Shown: piece after piece, positions 21,835 through 33,289 of the stretch
How the letters are laid out: every line of letters starts with the position of its first letter
Position numbering within the stretch: position 1 is the stretch's first letter
Origin: Deroplatys truncata
Lineage: Eukaryota; Arthropoda; Insecta; Mantodea; Mantidae
Length of the DNA stretch: 64,000 bases
NCBI GenBank assembly: GCA_030765065.1
Contig: CM060975.1
Location: forward strand, 103,994,094 to 104,058,093
Direction of reading: 5' to 3'
Notes under the pieces: model-generated
The model's input: only the letters and a program-made list of their open reading frames with translations
Database searches by the model: none
Told to the model about the DNA's origin: nothing
Made by a program: the position numbers and the translations under genes

Positions 21835-22000
21835 GGAAGCACACAGAAACAGAAAGCACCAGCGTAACACGTGAAACTATTACCTACATTTAATGTTCAA
21901 AATGCCCACCGCTAACATTGATACATGCATCAACTCGCTGTCGCATTGAATCCCGGATGCGCTGATGTATCCCTGGAGAATTGCTCATTTGTTTCGTGAC
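21835..22000 (-). pseudogene. Tc1/mariner-type transposase C-terminal fragment
   Basis: The reverse strand reads IRDSMRQRVDACINVSGGHF followed by EH and a stop at about 21895. This is the characteristic end of DUF4817-type Tc1/mariner transposases (MR.RV.ACI...GGHFEH). Only this end is recognisable and no terminal repeat was found. Confidence 0.65.
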
Positions 22001-22026
22001 CTTTTACAATACGGCCAGAAAGACAC

Positions 22027-22388
22027 TGCATGCGGCCCAATACTAAAAACTCTTACACGTGCGTCTCTGACGATGTTACTATGCGGAACTCCCCCCTACC
22101 CGAATTTAAGAGTTTCATTTACCTTTCTCTTTTACAGAATTCTGGACTTATGACTGTTCAAACCTGAGAACCCAATCCTAACTGCATTCCAGAAACTTTT
22201 AGGCTAACGCATTCGTTACTCGGCTAATGCTAACCTGAGTCGCTAATGAACTTTTTTCTGCGAACAAATCTTTCAAATCAAGGTTGTTAAATTATTTTAA
22301 TATTCGGACATTATTTTTGTAATCATTTCCCTATCTTACCATTATTTCGCTAATTATTTATATCTTCCTGTCAATAATTACGCTATCA
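22027..22388 (+). repeat. Unnamed dispersed repeat, copy 2
   Basis: Direct-orientation partner of 15241-15597, sharing TCTTACACGTGCGTCTCT-like sequence, TTTTACAGAATTCTGG, AACTGCATTCCAGAAAC and the AATAATTACGSTATCA end. No coding potential. It may extend further than the aligned part. Confidence 0.6.
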
Positions 22389-22596
22389 CCAATTTATATA
22401 CTTAAGCTATAGGACTCGGAGAATTTCGCAGGCTAGCTTACAGCTTTCATAAACTACCCCTACTAATATTTCCAACCCTCACAAATAAAACTGTACTATT
22501 TGGCCATTCAGACAAAAATCAGGAATTACACACACACTGTAGATCTCAGTGAGCCTTATTTCCGTAGGTACACTGTCGTACATAAAAGGTAGCCCA

Positions 22597-25500
22597 TTCC
22601 CTTAGATCGCCATAGTGTTTTTCTCTCCGTAAGGTTTCCACCTTCGGTAACCAACCGTTGATCGCCATAGTGTGTTACTCTCCGTAAGGTTTCAACCTTC
22701 AGGTAATCAAACTTTGATCGCCATAGTGTGTTACTCTCCGTAAGGTTTCAACTTTCAGGTAACCAAACTTTGATCGCCATAGTGTGTTACTCTCCGTAAG
22801 GTTTCAACTTTCAGGTAACCAAACTTTGATCGCCATAGTGTGTTACTCTCCGTAAGGTTTCAACTTTCAGGTAACCAAACTTTGATCGCCATAGTGTGTT
22901 ACTCTCCGTAAGGTTTCAACTTTCAGGTAACCAAACTTTGATCGCCATAGTGTGTTACTCTCCGTAAGGTTTCAACTTTCAGGTAACCAAACTTTGATCG
23001 CCATAGTGTGTTACTCTCCGAAAGGATTCAACCATCGGTAACCAAACTTTGATCGCCATAGTGTGTTTCTCTCTGTAAGGTTTCCACCTACGGTAACCAA
23101 TTTTTGATCGCCATAGTGTGTTACTCTCCGTAAGGTTTCCACCTACGGTAACCAATTTTTGATCGCCATAGTGTGTTACTCTCCGTAAGGTTTCCACCTA
23201 CGGTAACCAACCTTTGATCGCCATATTGTGTTACTCTCCGTAAGGTTTCAACCATCGGTAACCAAACTTTGATCGCCATAGTGTGTTACTCTCCGTAAGG
23301 TTTCCACCTTCAAACCAAACTTTGATCGCCATAGTGTGTTACTCTCCGTAAGGTTTTCACCTTCGGTAACCAACCATTGATCGCCATAGCGTGTTACTCT
23401 CCGTAAGGTTTCCACCTTCGGTAACCAACCGTTGATCGCCATAGTGTGTTACTCTCCGTAAGGTTTCCACCTACGGTAACCAATTTTTGATCGCCATAGT
23501 GTGTTACTCTCCGTAAGGTTTCCACCTACGGTAACCAACCTTTGATCGCCATAGTGTGTTACTCTCCGTAAGGTTTCAACCATCGGTAACCAAACTTTGA
23601 TCGCCATAGTGTGTTACTCTCCGTAAGGTTTCCACCTTCAGGTAACCAAACTTTGATCGCCATAGTGTGTTACTCTCCGTAAGGTTTTCACCTTCGGGAC
23701 CAACCATTGATCGCCATAGTGTGTAACTCTCCGTAAAGTTTCCACCTTCGGTAACCAACCGTTGATCGCCATAGTGTGTTACTCTCCGTAAGGTTTTCAC
23801 CTTCGGTAACCAACCGTTGATCGCCATAGTGTGTTACTCTCCGTAAGGTTTCCACCTTCGGTAACCAACCGTTGATCGCCATAGTGTGTTACTCTCCGTA
23901 AGGTTTCCACCTTCGGTAACCAACCGTTGATCGCCATAGTGTGTTACTCTCCGTAAGGTTTCCACCTTCGGTAACCAACCGTTGATCGCCATAGTGTGTT
24001 ACTCTCCGTAAGGTTTCCACCTTCGGTAACCAAACTTTGATCGCCATAGTATGTTACTCTCCGTAAGATTTGCACCTACGGTAACCAACCTTTGATCGCC
24101 ATAGTGTGTTACTCTCCGTAAGATTTGCACCTACGGTAACCAACATTTGATCGCCATAGTGTGTTACTCTCCGTAAGATTTGCACCTACGGTAACCAACC
24201 TTTGATCGCCATAGTGTGTTACTCTCCGTAAGATTTGCACCTACGGTAACCAACATTTGATCGCCATAGTGTGTTACTCTCTGTAAGATTTGCACCTACG
24301 GTAACCAACCTTTGATCGCCATACTGTGTTACTCTCCGTAGGATTTGCACCTACGGTAACCAACCTTTGATCGCCATAGTGTGTTACTCTCCGTAAGATT
24401 TGCACCTACGGTAACCAACATTTGATCGCCATAGTGTTTTTCTCTCCGTAAGGTTTCCACCTTCGGTAACCAACCGTTGATCGCCATAGTGTGTTACTCT
24501 TCGTAAGGTTTCAACTTTCAGGTAACCAAACTTTGATCGCCATAGTGTGTTACTCTCCGTAAGGTTTCAACTTTCAGGTAACCAAACTTTGATCGCCATA
24601 GTGTGTTACTCTCCGTAAGGTTTCAACTTTCAGGTAACCAAACTTTGATTGCCATAGTGTGTTACTCTCCGTAAGGTTTCAACCATCGGTAACCAAACTT
24701 TGATCGCCATAGTGTGTTACTCTCCGTAAGGTTTTCACCTTCGGTAACTAATTTTTGATCGCCATAGTGTGTTACTCTCCGTAAGGTTTCAACCTTCAGT
24801 AACCAACCTTTGATCGCTATAGTGTGTTACTCTCTGTAAGGTTTCAACCTTCAGGTAACCAACTTTAGATCGCCATAGTGTGTTATTCTCCGTAAGGTTT
24901 CAACCTTCAGGTAACCAACTTTAGATCGCCATAGTGTGTTTCTCTCTGTAAGGTTTCCACCTTCTGTAACCAACCTTTGATCGCTATAGTGTGTTTCTCT
25001 CCCTAAGATTTCCACCTTCGGTAACCAACCTTTGATCGCCATAGTGTGTTACTCTCTGTAAGATTTGCACCTACGGTAACCAACATTTGATCGCCATAGT
25101 GTGTTTCTCTCTGTAAGATTTCAACCTTCAGGTAACCAACTTTAGATCGCCATAGTGTGTGTCTCTTCGTAAGGTTTCCACCTTCAGGTAACCAACTTTA
25201 GATCGCCATAGTGTGTTTCTCTCCGTAAGGTTTCAACCTTCAGGTAACCAACTTTAGATCGCCATAGTGTGTTACTCTCCGTAAGGTTTCAACCTTCAGG
25301 TAACCAACTTTAGATCGCCATAGTGTGCGTCTCTTCGTAAGGTTTCCACCTTCAGGTAACCAACTTTAGATCGCCATAGTGTGTTACTCTCCGTAAGGTT
25401 TCAACCTTCACGTAACCAACTTTAGATCGCCATAGTGTGTTACTCTCCGTAAGGTTTCAACCTTCAGGTAACCAACTTTAGATCGCCATAGTGTGTTACT

Positions 25501-25926
25501 CTCCGTAAGGTTTCAACCTTCAGTAACCAACCTTTGATCGCTATAGTGTGTTACTCTCTGTAAGGTTTCAACCTTCAGGTAACCAGCTTTAAATCGCCAT
25601 AGTGTGTTACTCTCCGTAAGGTTTCAACCTTCAGGTAACCAACTTTAGATCGCCATAGTGTGTTACTCTCCGTAAGGTTTCAACCTTCAGGTAACCAACT
25701 TTAGATCGCCATAGTGTGTTACTCTCCGTAAGGTTTCCACCTTCTGTAACCAACCTTTGATCGCTATAGTGTGTTTCTCTCCGTAAGATTTCCACCTTCG
25801 GTAACCATCCTTTGATCTCCATAGTGTGTTACTCTCCGAAAGGTTTCCACCTTCGGTAACCAACCTTTGATCGCCATAGTGTTTTTCTCTCTGTAAGGTT
25901 ACCACCTTCAGATAACCAACTTTTGA
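22597..25926. repeat. 55/56-bp satellite array, about 60 monomers
   Basis: Head-to-tail monomers of the form GATCGCCATAGTGTGTTACT-CTCCGTAAGGTTTC-(variable)-GGTAACCAA-(variable). Two length forms exist: 55 bases with CGGTAACC and 56 with CAGGTAACC. Variant classes are grouped: TTCAACTTTCAGG near 22690-22985, TTTGCACCTACGG near 24060-24420 alternating CCTTTG/CATTTG ends, and TTCAACCTTCAGG..CTTTAG near 24850-25720. A six-monomer block at about 23110-23440 is repeated at about 23440-23770. There are no spacers between monomers. Minus-strand frames through it are by-products. Confidence 0.97.
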
Positions 25927-26634
25927 CTCCACCCAGCAGGTATCCGTTTTCTATGTGACTGGCCAGAAATACAACACAGGAATACTCAAACTAGCCAATG
26001 AACGATGTTCATAATCTATGTGGAATGAAGGGGTCGTCCGGATACCACCTCTATGAAAGCATTCCACTACGATTGGTACATAAGGAAAGGCTAAACCAAT
26101 TACAAATAATTTGGCCTTATAGAGGAAGGAATGAATGATTATTAATCGCATGTGTGGTTAAACTGAACGACAGCTATATTTACAAATATGAGAGCTTTCC
26201 ATCATCGTCATGGAGACGAAGGTTAAAGTTATTGCCACTACTAAACGAAAATAAGAAAACCGGCATTAAGTAAAGGGTAGTGTACCTTGAAAATATATGG
26301 TTTAAGTTGTAATGTTAGCCTTCAACAGTCAGTCCATACTTTAGGGGAGGTAAAGTACCAATCCAGTGGCTATAACTGTGCTGGAAAAACAGAGCTGCTC
26401 ACGCTGATAAGGGTGGGGCTAGATTTTATCAATACCAACATAAACAGTTCCGTTCCATTATGGGCCACATTTTATGCACATCAGTATACATTCATGCCAC
26501 ACTAGTGTTTTATATTTAGTTTTTCCTAGTTAAAATACCCGACATATGGATAAAACCTCAAATTACTTTAGAGACATGGGGATAAATTATTAAACTTGGA
26601 AAACGTTAAGCATCTGCATTTTTTAAATGTTCCA
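25927..26634. other. Unassigned DNA flanking the satellite
   Basis: No gene recognised. Short frames here have no domain or conserved motif. Confidence 0.4.
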
Positions 26635-26925
26635 TTTATACCCCGCCTTTAACTGCAATGGTCATATCGTCGGCCTTTACCTTTGGAACATTTTCCTATT
26701 GCAATGGTGTTAACTCGTAGAACGTTGTCAATGGGTTTTTGGTTGTTTCTTTGGGTTTTCTACATTAGATCACACACACATTCACACTCTCATTCATGCT
26801 TCCAGATTCTGGGGAGAATAGGGAATAATCTTGGTTAGAAAAGAATTTCAACCCCCATTCGGAAAAGGAACCCGGGACCCCTTGCACAGTAGACAGATGC
26901 TCCGACTGAGCAACGGGGGCAGCCC
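26635..26925 (-). repeat. SINE-F copy (tRNA-derived)
   Basis: The reverse strand carries box A GTTGCTCAGTCGGAGCATC and a box B-like GGTCCCGGGTTCC at 26868-26920. The body to its left (CACATTCACACTCTCATTCA, CTTCCAGATTCTGGGGAGAA) matches the second copy at 61858-62118. Confidence 0.75.
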
Positions 26926-27364
26926 AATATATGCATTGTACAGCTTCCTAAGATGGTTTCTATCGATACACATGTTTCTTCCTCCTGACAGATGCAGAGA
27001 AAGTAACTGACTAAACAGCATTTTCCCAATTATGCATGGAAAAATCAGATAGTTATACGAAAACGTGATATTGTGGGTTATCAAGCAATTTCCTCACACA
27101 CGTAGTTTATGTGAGAGAAAATAACTGTTTGGACGAGTACTATAAGCAGTTTCGTTAATGCTGTACTAACTCGGCTTAAACATTCTTAATCCCATACTAA
27201 CCCATCTGTTCTACAGGAACTCATGTTCTGAGCTAGGTACTTACTCTCCTCTTAAGATAAAGTGTCGTGCAATCTTTCTGGAACTTACCTAGAAGTAGAA
27301 AAGAAAAGATATTTTAGAAATTAACCAGGTTACACATGAAAACATATACAACAAAACATTTTAC
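26926..27364. other. Unassigned DNA
   Basis: AT-rich, nothing recognised. Confidence 0.4.
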
Positions 27365-28190
27365 TGAGGCAGAATTTTTAACACTTAAATGATTGCAGTC
27401 TAATTATATAATATAAAACATATGTAACAGTCATTGTATTATGTTTATATTATTGTATAATAACGTTATGTGAATGCATTAAGTAATTTAATAATATAGG
27501 AGCTGTGAGAATAGAGGCCGAAAGTTGCTAACAATGAGGTAACCTTGAGGCAATAATGAATTAGAAAGTTTAATAATGCTACTAGTAATACTTGGAACAT
27601 TAATGTAATATTTTATATAACAGTTTATAAATAGCCAGTCAACAACGAGAAAAGCTGAAAGTTAAATAAAAGTATTCTATTGGAGTAAAATTAGTCAATA
27701 CAGACTTGAAATAGAGAAACTTACAAATTTAAGCGTTAAACGCCAGTCGCTAGTAGACAGTGTTCCTAACCGGACGCTAGACACGTTCCTGAGCAGTTAA
27801 ATATGTATTCAGTGTGAGACATATAAAATTCATTACGGCGAGAATATTATAAAGTTTACTTGTTAAAAAGTGCAAATAGTTAATAAATAATCTCACAGCT
27901 CTCTATATAAGTGAAGTGTTATTTATTCGTGTGAAATTTTAATAAATGGAGTGAAGTAAAAATTTTAATTTGTGTAAGCCTACATTCTTTAGCGGCATCA
28001 CCCCCTGCAAAGAGATTCATGTTTCTACAAATTACTACTGACGCAGCCGAGGCAAACATAAATATATATACTAGTTAAAGAAACATTAAAATACACCACC
28101 GGAACGTGAACGTTGGGACAAAGACCCACCGGAAACTTGTATGGCACGTGGTTGCAACTACTTCAAGTTCGGTTCCCCAAAAACGGAACC
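27365..28190 (+). repeat. Solo-LTR-like repeat, copy 1
   Basis: One of three related copies of about 0.8-0.9 kb (also 33805-34704 minus and 40843-41745 plus). Shared landmarks in order are TGAGGCAG at the left, GGAGCTGTGAGAATA, AACAATGAGGTAAC, a TATAAATAGCC promoter-like motif, GTATTCTATTGGAG, a CTCACAGCTCTCTATATAAG block, and GCAGCCGAGGCA near the right. Length, promoter-like and polyadenylation-like signals and lack of coding fit a solo LTR fossil. Family not assigned. Confidence 0.6.
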
Positions 28191-28338
28191 ACAATACAAC
28201 TTCTACTTCAAATTTGCTTCCTAAATGTGGGTTAATATCATAAACAACACCCTTCTTTATTACTAACCCTACCATTAACAAACTACGGGTTGAAAGGGGT
28301 TTAAATATTATAAGTGTAATGCATTCTGATGTATGATT

Positions 28339-28593
28339 AGTTCCCGAGGTCGCGGGTTCAAACCCGATAGAGGGGGATGGATTTTTTCGGGCGTAAAAAT
28401 CCTTAGCATGGCTTCCTTTGGAAGGGAAGTAAAGTCGGTGGTCCCGTGTCGTAGATATACAGCACGTAAAAGAACCTCAAGCAGATAAAGAGGCCTCTAA
28501 GCAGAATTACCGGTCTTTCACGCCCAATATAGAATGAGATGCTAAGGACCACAGCAATTATGAGCGTCCATAAATAAAAAACTCAATTTAAAG
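28339..28593 (+). repeat. SINE-A copy, head truncated
   Basis: Starts AGTTCCCGAGGTCGCGGGTT with box B intact but no box A. The family body follows, ending AGCGTCCATAAATAAAAAAC and a CAATTTAA tail. The 5' break falls at the same family position as in 38196-38449 and 48118-48383. Confidence 0.88.
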
Positions 28594-28640
28594 ATGTATG
28601 ACAATACACTAAAGTATAATCATACTGTAAAAATGTGTAA

Positions 28641-28865
28641 CAATTATACGATTCCTTTTTTCTGTTTGTCCAAGATGTATGTAACAAATTCTTTTGCATT
28701 TCTTTTATTACAAATCGATGTAAAATGTGGAATAATTTTAGTTGCATAAGGAATGGCCTTGACAACAATGTCGTTTTGACTGAACAGAATCCTGTTTGGT
28801 GCACGTTTCACATACCGAACTGTGGAACAGGCGACTTGCATTGTGGTGTTGCACTTTGGTTTAAA
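28641..28865 (-). CDS. Candidate terminal exon, unknown product
   Basis: Not recognised. On the reverse strand a pyrimidine-rich tract ending in TAG (GTGTCTTTCCTAG) is followed by a 74-codon open stretch to a stop at 28644. It reads FKPKCNTTMQVACSTVRYVK, then RAPNRILFSQNDIVVKAIPY, ATKIIPHFTSICNKRNAKEF and VTYILDKQKKGIV. The residue mix is protein-like (balanced charges, no low complexity), unlike the surrounding AT-driven frames. It could be the last exon of a host gene, a processed fragment, or a transposon exon. No upstream exon was found, so confidence is low. Confidence 0.33.
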
Positions 28866-29382
28866 CTAGGAAAGACACAGCAAAATGTTTGTTCCTCGTA
28901 AATTGATTTATGTACGCATTTAATAGTAGTGTACTCTTACACCTTTCATCCCGTAGAGGTCGTAGGATTCTTAACTCAGGATTTGCATTCTCTTACATTA
29001 TTGGCATGGATCGTTCCGGTACCCTGTTAATGCAGCGCTATTGCCGGTAAATCAATCTTTAATGACTGCAAGGGCTTACAGCTTCCTGGAGTAGTAATTT
29101 GCAAAGGCATCTTCAGAAAGCTTTTGGTAGAAGTGTTCAGGTTTAGACACTGTCCGCTGGATCGTATCCTATGATATACTGCCTACCTACGTAAGTCACG
29201 TAAGTAAACTATAGACACAATCTAAAGGAAAGCATATTGGTTACTAGATCACAACGTAACGTTATAAGAACATTCATATATTACTTGGGGCCGCATTCTT
29301 AGGTTTTAACCTTTCTTTCTTTCTTCCATTTAATGAACCATTTTCAGGTTATTAATGTGCTTCATACTTCCTGGGGCTAAAC
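28866..29382. other. Unassigned DNA upstream of mariner 2
   Basis: No feature recognised. Confidence 0.4.
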
Positions 29383-30683
29383 ACGAGGCGCATCCAGAAA
29401 GTAAGTTTCCCTATTTTTTACATGAAAAACTTTATTGGCAAAAGGTACAGCAATGTTTGAGCTATTTTTCGATGTAGTCACCACAAGAATTGAGACCCTG
29501 TCATAGGTGGGATCAACTTGTACTCCAGTATCGAAGAAGTCTGCTGCCTGTGAATGGAACCAGCGTGTGACAGTCGTCTTCAGCTCCTCGTCGTTGTCAA
29601 AACGCTGACCGGAGGACAGGAATTTCTTGAGGTGCAAGAAAAGATGGAAATCGCTGGAAGCTAAATCAGGATTGTATGGTGGATGATCAAACAGCTTGCA
29701 GCCGAACTTCTGCAGTTGCTGTGCGTCGAGCCGTATGTGGACTAGCATTGTCATGGAGCAGCACAACACCTGCAGTAAGCATTCCACGGCTCTTGTTTTG
29801 AATGGCGCGTCGCAATATCCGCAGTGTTTCACAGTAACGGTCAGCGTTCACCGTTTCACCTCTGGGCAGAAAGTCATTGAGCGGAATGCCCTTTCTGTTT
29901 CAGAACACCGTGCACATCACTTTCTGCACCGACACAATCTGTTTGAATTTCGTCTTGACCAGAGATCCACTGTGACGCCAATGCATTGACTGCTGTTTAG
30001 TTTCCGGGGTAAAGTGCGAAATCCACGTCTCATCGCCGGTGACGATCCTGCGAGAAATTCGCCGCCGCCATCATGATACAGCTGCAGAAATGTCAGTGCT
30101 GCTCCTAATCGTTTCGTTTTGCGCTCGAGTGTCAGGTTTTTCGGCACCCACCGGGCATACAGTTCCTGAACAGCAGGTGCTTAGTGACAATTTCATGCAA
30201 CAAGGATCGCGATATCTGCGGAAAATGGCTGCTGAGCTGCGTAATCGTGAAGTGACGGTTCTCCACAATGCGCTGCCGCACCAGCTCAACAAGGTCATAT
30301 TGATGAGGGACGGTCACCCACTGCGCTCTTTATTATGGACACTTTGACGACCATCAGAAAAATCGCCTGCACCAGCGACGCACCATCTGTTTGCTCATGA
30401 TGTTCGGGCCGTAGACCTGACAGAGCTGACGATGAATTTCGATCGGCGCTATGTTTTGTGCAGTAAGGAGCTTTATCACTGACCGAACTTCGCAGGCGGC
30501 GGGAAAACGAATAAGAGCCTCCATTTCGGGCCACTGCTGCCGCGCTACTGGCACCAGACGGAACCTGTCCGGCATATGATTCATACGTCATAGATCTGTT
30601 ACGCATGCGCAATTTTCCCGGCTAAATACGTTTACTTTTAATGAAACAAAATCGGGAAACTTACTTTCTGAATACGTCGCATA
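29383..30683 (-). mobile_element. Second mariner-type transposon, dead
   Basis: About 1.3 kb. The ends share CAGAAAGTAAGTTTCCC in inverted orientation, with partly matching outer parts (CGAGGCGCATC versus TGCGACGTATT). TA-rich sequence flanks both sides. The transposase is on the minus strand and broken. Its terminal repeats and protein are unlike those of the mariner at 1783-3050, so it is a separate lineage. Confidence 0.88.
29400..30530 (-). pseudogene. mariner-type transposase pseudogene
   Basis: The reverse-strand N-terminus (from about 30524) reads MEALIRFPAACEVRSVIKLL and IEIHRQLCQVYGPNIMSKQM, the first helix-turn-helix. 30132-30317 holds the second (LVELVRQRIVENRHFTITQL). The catalytic core is readable in pieces: GDETWISHFTPETK with the first aspartate at about 30030, VLLHDNASPHTAR with the second at about 29745, and YNPDLASSDFHLF with the third at about 29650. 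This is a D,D34D-type spacing. Pieces lie in different frames and the copy is not functional. Plus-strand frames over this region are shadows. Confidence 0.9.
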
Positions 30684-30817
30684 TATTAATTTCATAGGAC
30701 CTAAAAATTCCTGAATGAGGGGTTGATACCTAAAATGTCCTAAAGCGCTGTTTTCAGTTCTTCAGATGATAAATACATATTTATCCGACGCTCCCATTAT
30801 TTTTGTTTCTCTTGCAG

Positions 30818-31173
30818 ATAACAATGCACATAAATATATACCAGAAGCTGTTCTCTATTTGGAAAGCGCAACCCTGACACATCAAGAGAGGCTTTGGATA
30901 TCATTGGCAATTTCCAGAGACGAGGTATCCGGACTAGAGGGAGTTGCATGTTCTTCGAAGCTTGACGCTGATTTGTTTAGTACTTCAGGGAGAAAAACAC
31001 ACAGGATAATTAAGTGTAGAACCTGCATTAGCGTCTACGATCTATACTTCAATAACAGTGTTCCGTGGAGAGAACCTTTTCAACATAAAAATGTACTATT
31101 TTTCAATAGGAAATCGTTCATGCCAGAAAATGTGGGCATGTACGAGTGTACGCAGTTACCTACCACAATATAA
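30818..31173 (+). CDS. Candidate terminal exon, unknown product
   Basis: Not recognised. A good splice acceptor-like sequence (TTTTTGTTTCTCTTGCAG) ends at 30817. An open stretch of about 118 codons follows to a stop at 31173, reading NNAHKYIPEAVLYLESATLT, then HQERLWISLAISRDEVSGLE, further on IIKCRTCISVYDLYFNNSVP, and ending VGMYECTQLPTTI. An AATAAA signal lies at 31266. Composition is protein-like and more GC-rich than the flanks. A CRTC pair could be half of a metal site, but nothing confirms it. It may also be a transposon fragment or chance. No upstream exon was identified. Confidence 0.35.
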
Positions 31174-33289
31174 AGGCAACAGGAGAAGCTGATATTATTG
31201 TATGTTTATTGTGTATTATTTGTATGTTTTCCTGTTAATAGTTTGATGTGAAACACGTATCTATAAATAAATATTACTAAGTTAAACAGAAAGTGACAAT
31301 AGGAAACCGTCCACGCCAGACAATTGTAGATATACTTTATTGCGTTGTCAACAAATACAAGAAAAAGACGTAGTAAAATCTATTCAATTCTGTTGGTTAC
31401 TGATAAGGTGTACTTTTGTGAGAAAAAAAAGCTTAAAATGAGCGTTAGTAAAATAAGAAGCAGAAAATTATAGGTGTTTGTAATAATGAGCCACAAAGAA
31501 AACCTAAAAAACAAATCCTGTTTAAATGAAACGAAAGCTTAAAACCAAGTCTAACGAGACCTAAAACTCCGGGCCCTATGTGGGGAAGACTTCTGTTGAT
31601 TTTCCAACATTAGATAAGGCAAAATATTACTACAAACTAGAAGCATAGGCGCGTTTTCGACAACTCTAAGCTTTTTATAAAAGAACAAGAAACCAAAAGT
31701 AAGCAGAAAGATAAGTGCTGCGGTTTGAGCAGATAGTGTAAACATAACGGGTAATTTGTAGTGCTAAGCTTTCCCTGGCCCTACATAAAGAGAGCGCTAG
31801 ATAACAGAGCAATTCGTGGGGTACAAACACAGACCCCCAACCCTAGTTACATTTTGTACTCCTGCACCCGGTGTGTGATCAGCCTTGGGGTAGCCGTCTC
31901 ACAGCAATTCCACATCGACGATAATGGGCAAAAATATGGGCGCCTGTCTGTCGTGTTTGGACAATGAAGAATAATGCGCCGTCCATAAATCCATCGGGTT
32001 CGATCCCTTTTTGTGTAACCTGTATAGGAAATATGGAGTCATAAAAGTAGCAAACGCCAGGCTGGCCATTAGCTGCGTGGAGCCAACAGGCTTCCAGATT
32101 AATGATTAAGCGCTGAAATTTGCGTAACACGGACGCTGTGATCTGATCTCTGCACCCTATCGACCTGTGAATGGCCATCAAATAGCGTCTAAATCTATTA
32201 CAGTCGCCGATATTCATGTTAGGTCCTTTTTGTATTTATATGTATGATTTAGCGAATTATCATGGCACAATCTTATTCATAAAACAATTAAATGTCACAT
32301 TGCTGCTAAAGGATAGGATGAAAACGAAGTTAACAACAATTACTTGAAGTGTTCAAGATAAACGATTTAACATTATGAAATGTTTCTGGAGAAACTGGCA
32401 AAATTTCAGGACTTTTTTCAACTAATTGCAGATGAGACTCTACAGAACAGGAGTCATGTCTGAAAAACTTACATATAAATGTTAGTCTTGAAATGTCATT
32501 AAAATATTTGGACTTGCTTTGTCTTGGTATCATTTGGATAAACACATTCCAAACAGATACCCAGAGTTCATTATAATACGTGTATATTAAATCCATCAGC
32601 GGTGAAGTTATTCAGAAATAACTAAGATATTAATTCAAAGAATTCTTATTTGTTGGAAAATTTTAGGAAAAAGCAGTCAAATTTTGAGGAATATTAAAAT
32701 GTAAATGGACTTGCATATTCTTTAATTCAGTGTTCCCTTTAGATGGGCTTATTTTAATCATTTTTTCGGATTTGGATGAAAATACAAAATATTTAAAAGA
32801 TATTTTAAAATGTTCAGACATATTAAATCTAAGGTATTCTCGTTGGAACAAACATATAACACAGTTGTATGCATAATTGCTTTTATCTTACATGCTTTTT
32901 ATATATACTACATTATTATACTGTGTTAGATGACTTTTTAAGAAATTGGAAGACAAATAAAAGTGTTTTACATTAAGTCAAAGGCTGTGAAAGCAGTCAG
33001 TCACGACCATACTAAACAAAAACATTTTCTTACTTTTAAACAATGAGCTTTGTATCATTGCTAGTTATCTGTAGTATATACCATTCTAAGTAGACTCAAC
33101 AAAGCCATCATGCCAGGCTAAGTTTCAATATATCTTATTACGAAGAATGGAATTCAGAATCAGAGTTAAGTCAAAGAACTGTTGTATAAATTAATGTTCT
33201 GTGAACAGTTATGTTGGTCTTACTAGATTGCAATTCACGGAGCTTTATTAACTTATTTTACGCAAGTACTATATGACCTTAGATGTTAT
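31174..33289. other. Unassigned DNA
   Basis: A minus-strand open frame at 31879-32217 (112 codons, MNIGDCNRFRRYLMAIHRSI...) lies in a locally GC-richer patch. It has no recognised domain or splice context and is not called. 31102-31143 and 31293-31334 are short diverged direct repeats (CAATAGGAAAYCGTYCAYGC). The rest is AT-rich. Confidence 0.4.

Noticed and set aside
22597-25926. CRISPR array
   Set aside because: Monomers abut each other with no unique spacers. The repeat is 55-56 bp throughout, and the rest of the window is eukaryotic in character.
22979-25932. Minus-strand open frames with repeated THYGDQ/NTLWRS/HTMAI peptides as a repeat protein gene
   Set aside because: They follow the satellite monomer through cycling frames. 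There is no start context, flanking exon or constant frame.
29696-30347. Plus-strand frames of 97-102 codons
   Set aside because: Antisense to the second mariner transposase.
31879-32217. 112-codon minus-strand frame as a gene
   Set aside because: The composition is somewhat protein-like, but there is no recognised motif, splice context or supporting neighbour. The GGGTTCGATCCC inside it also looks like box B by chance. Left unassigned.
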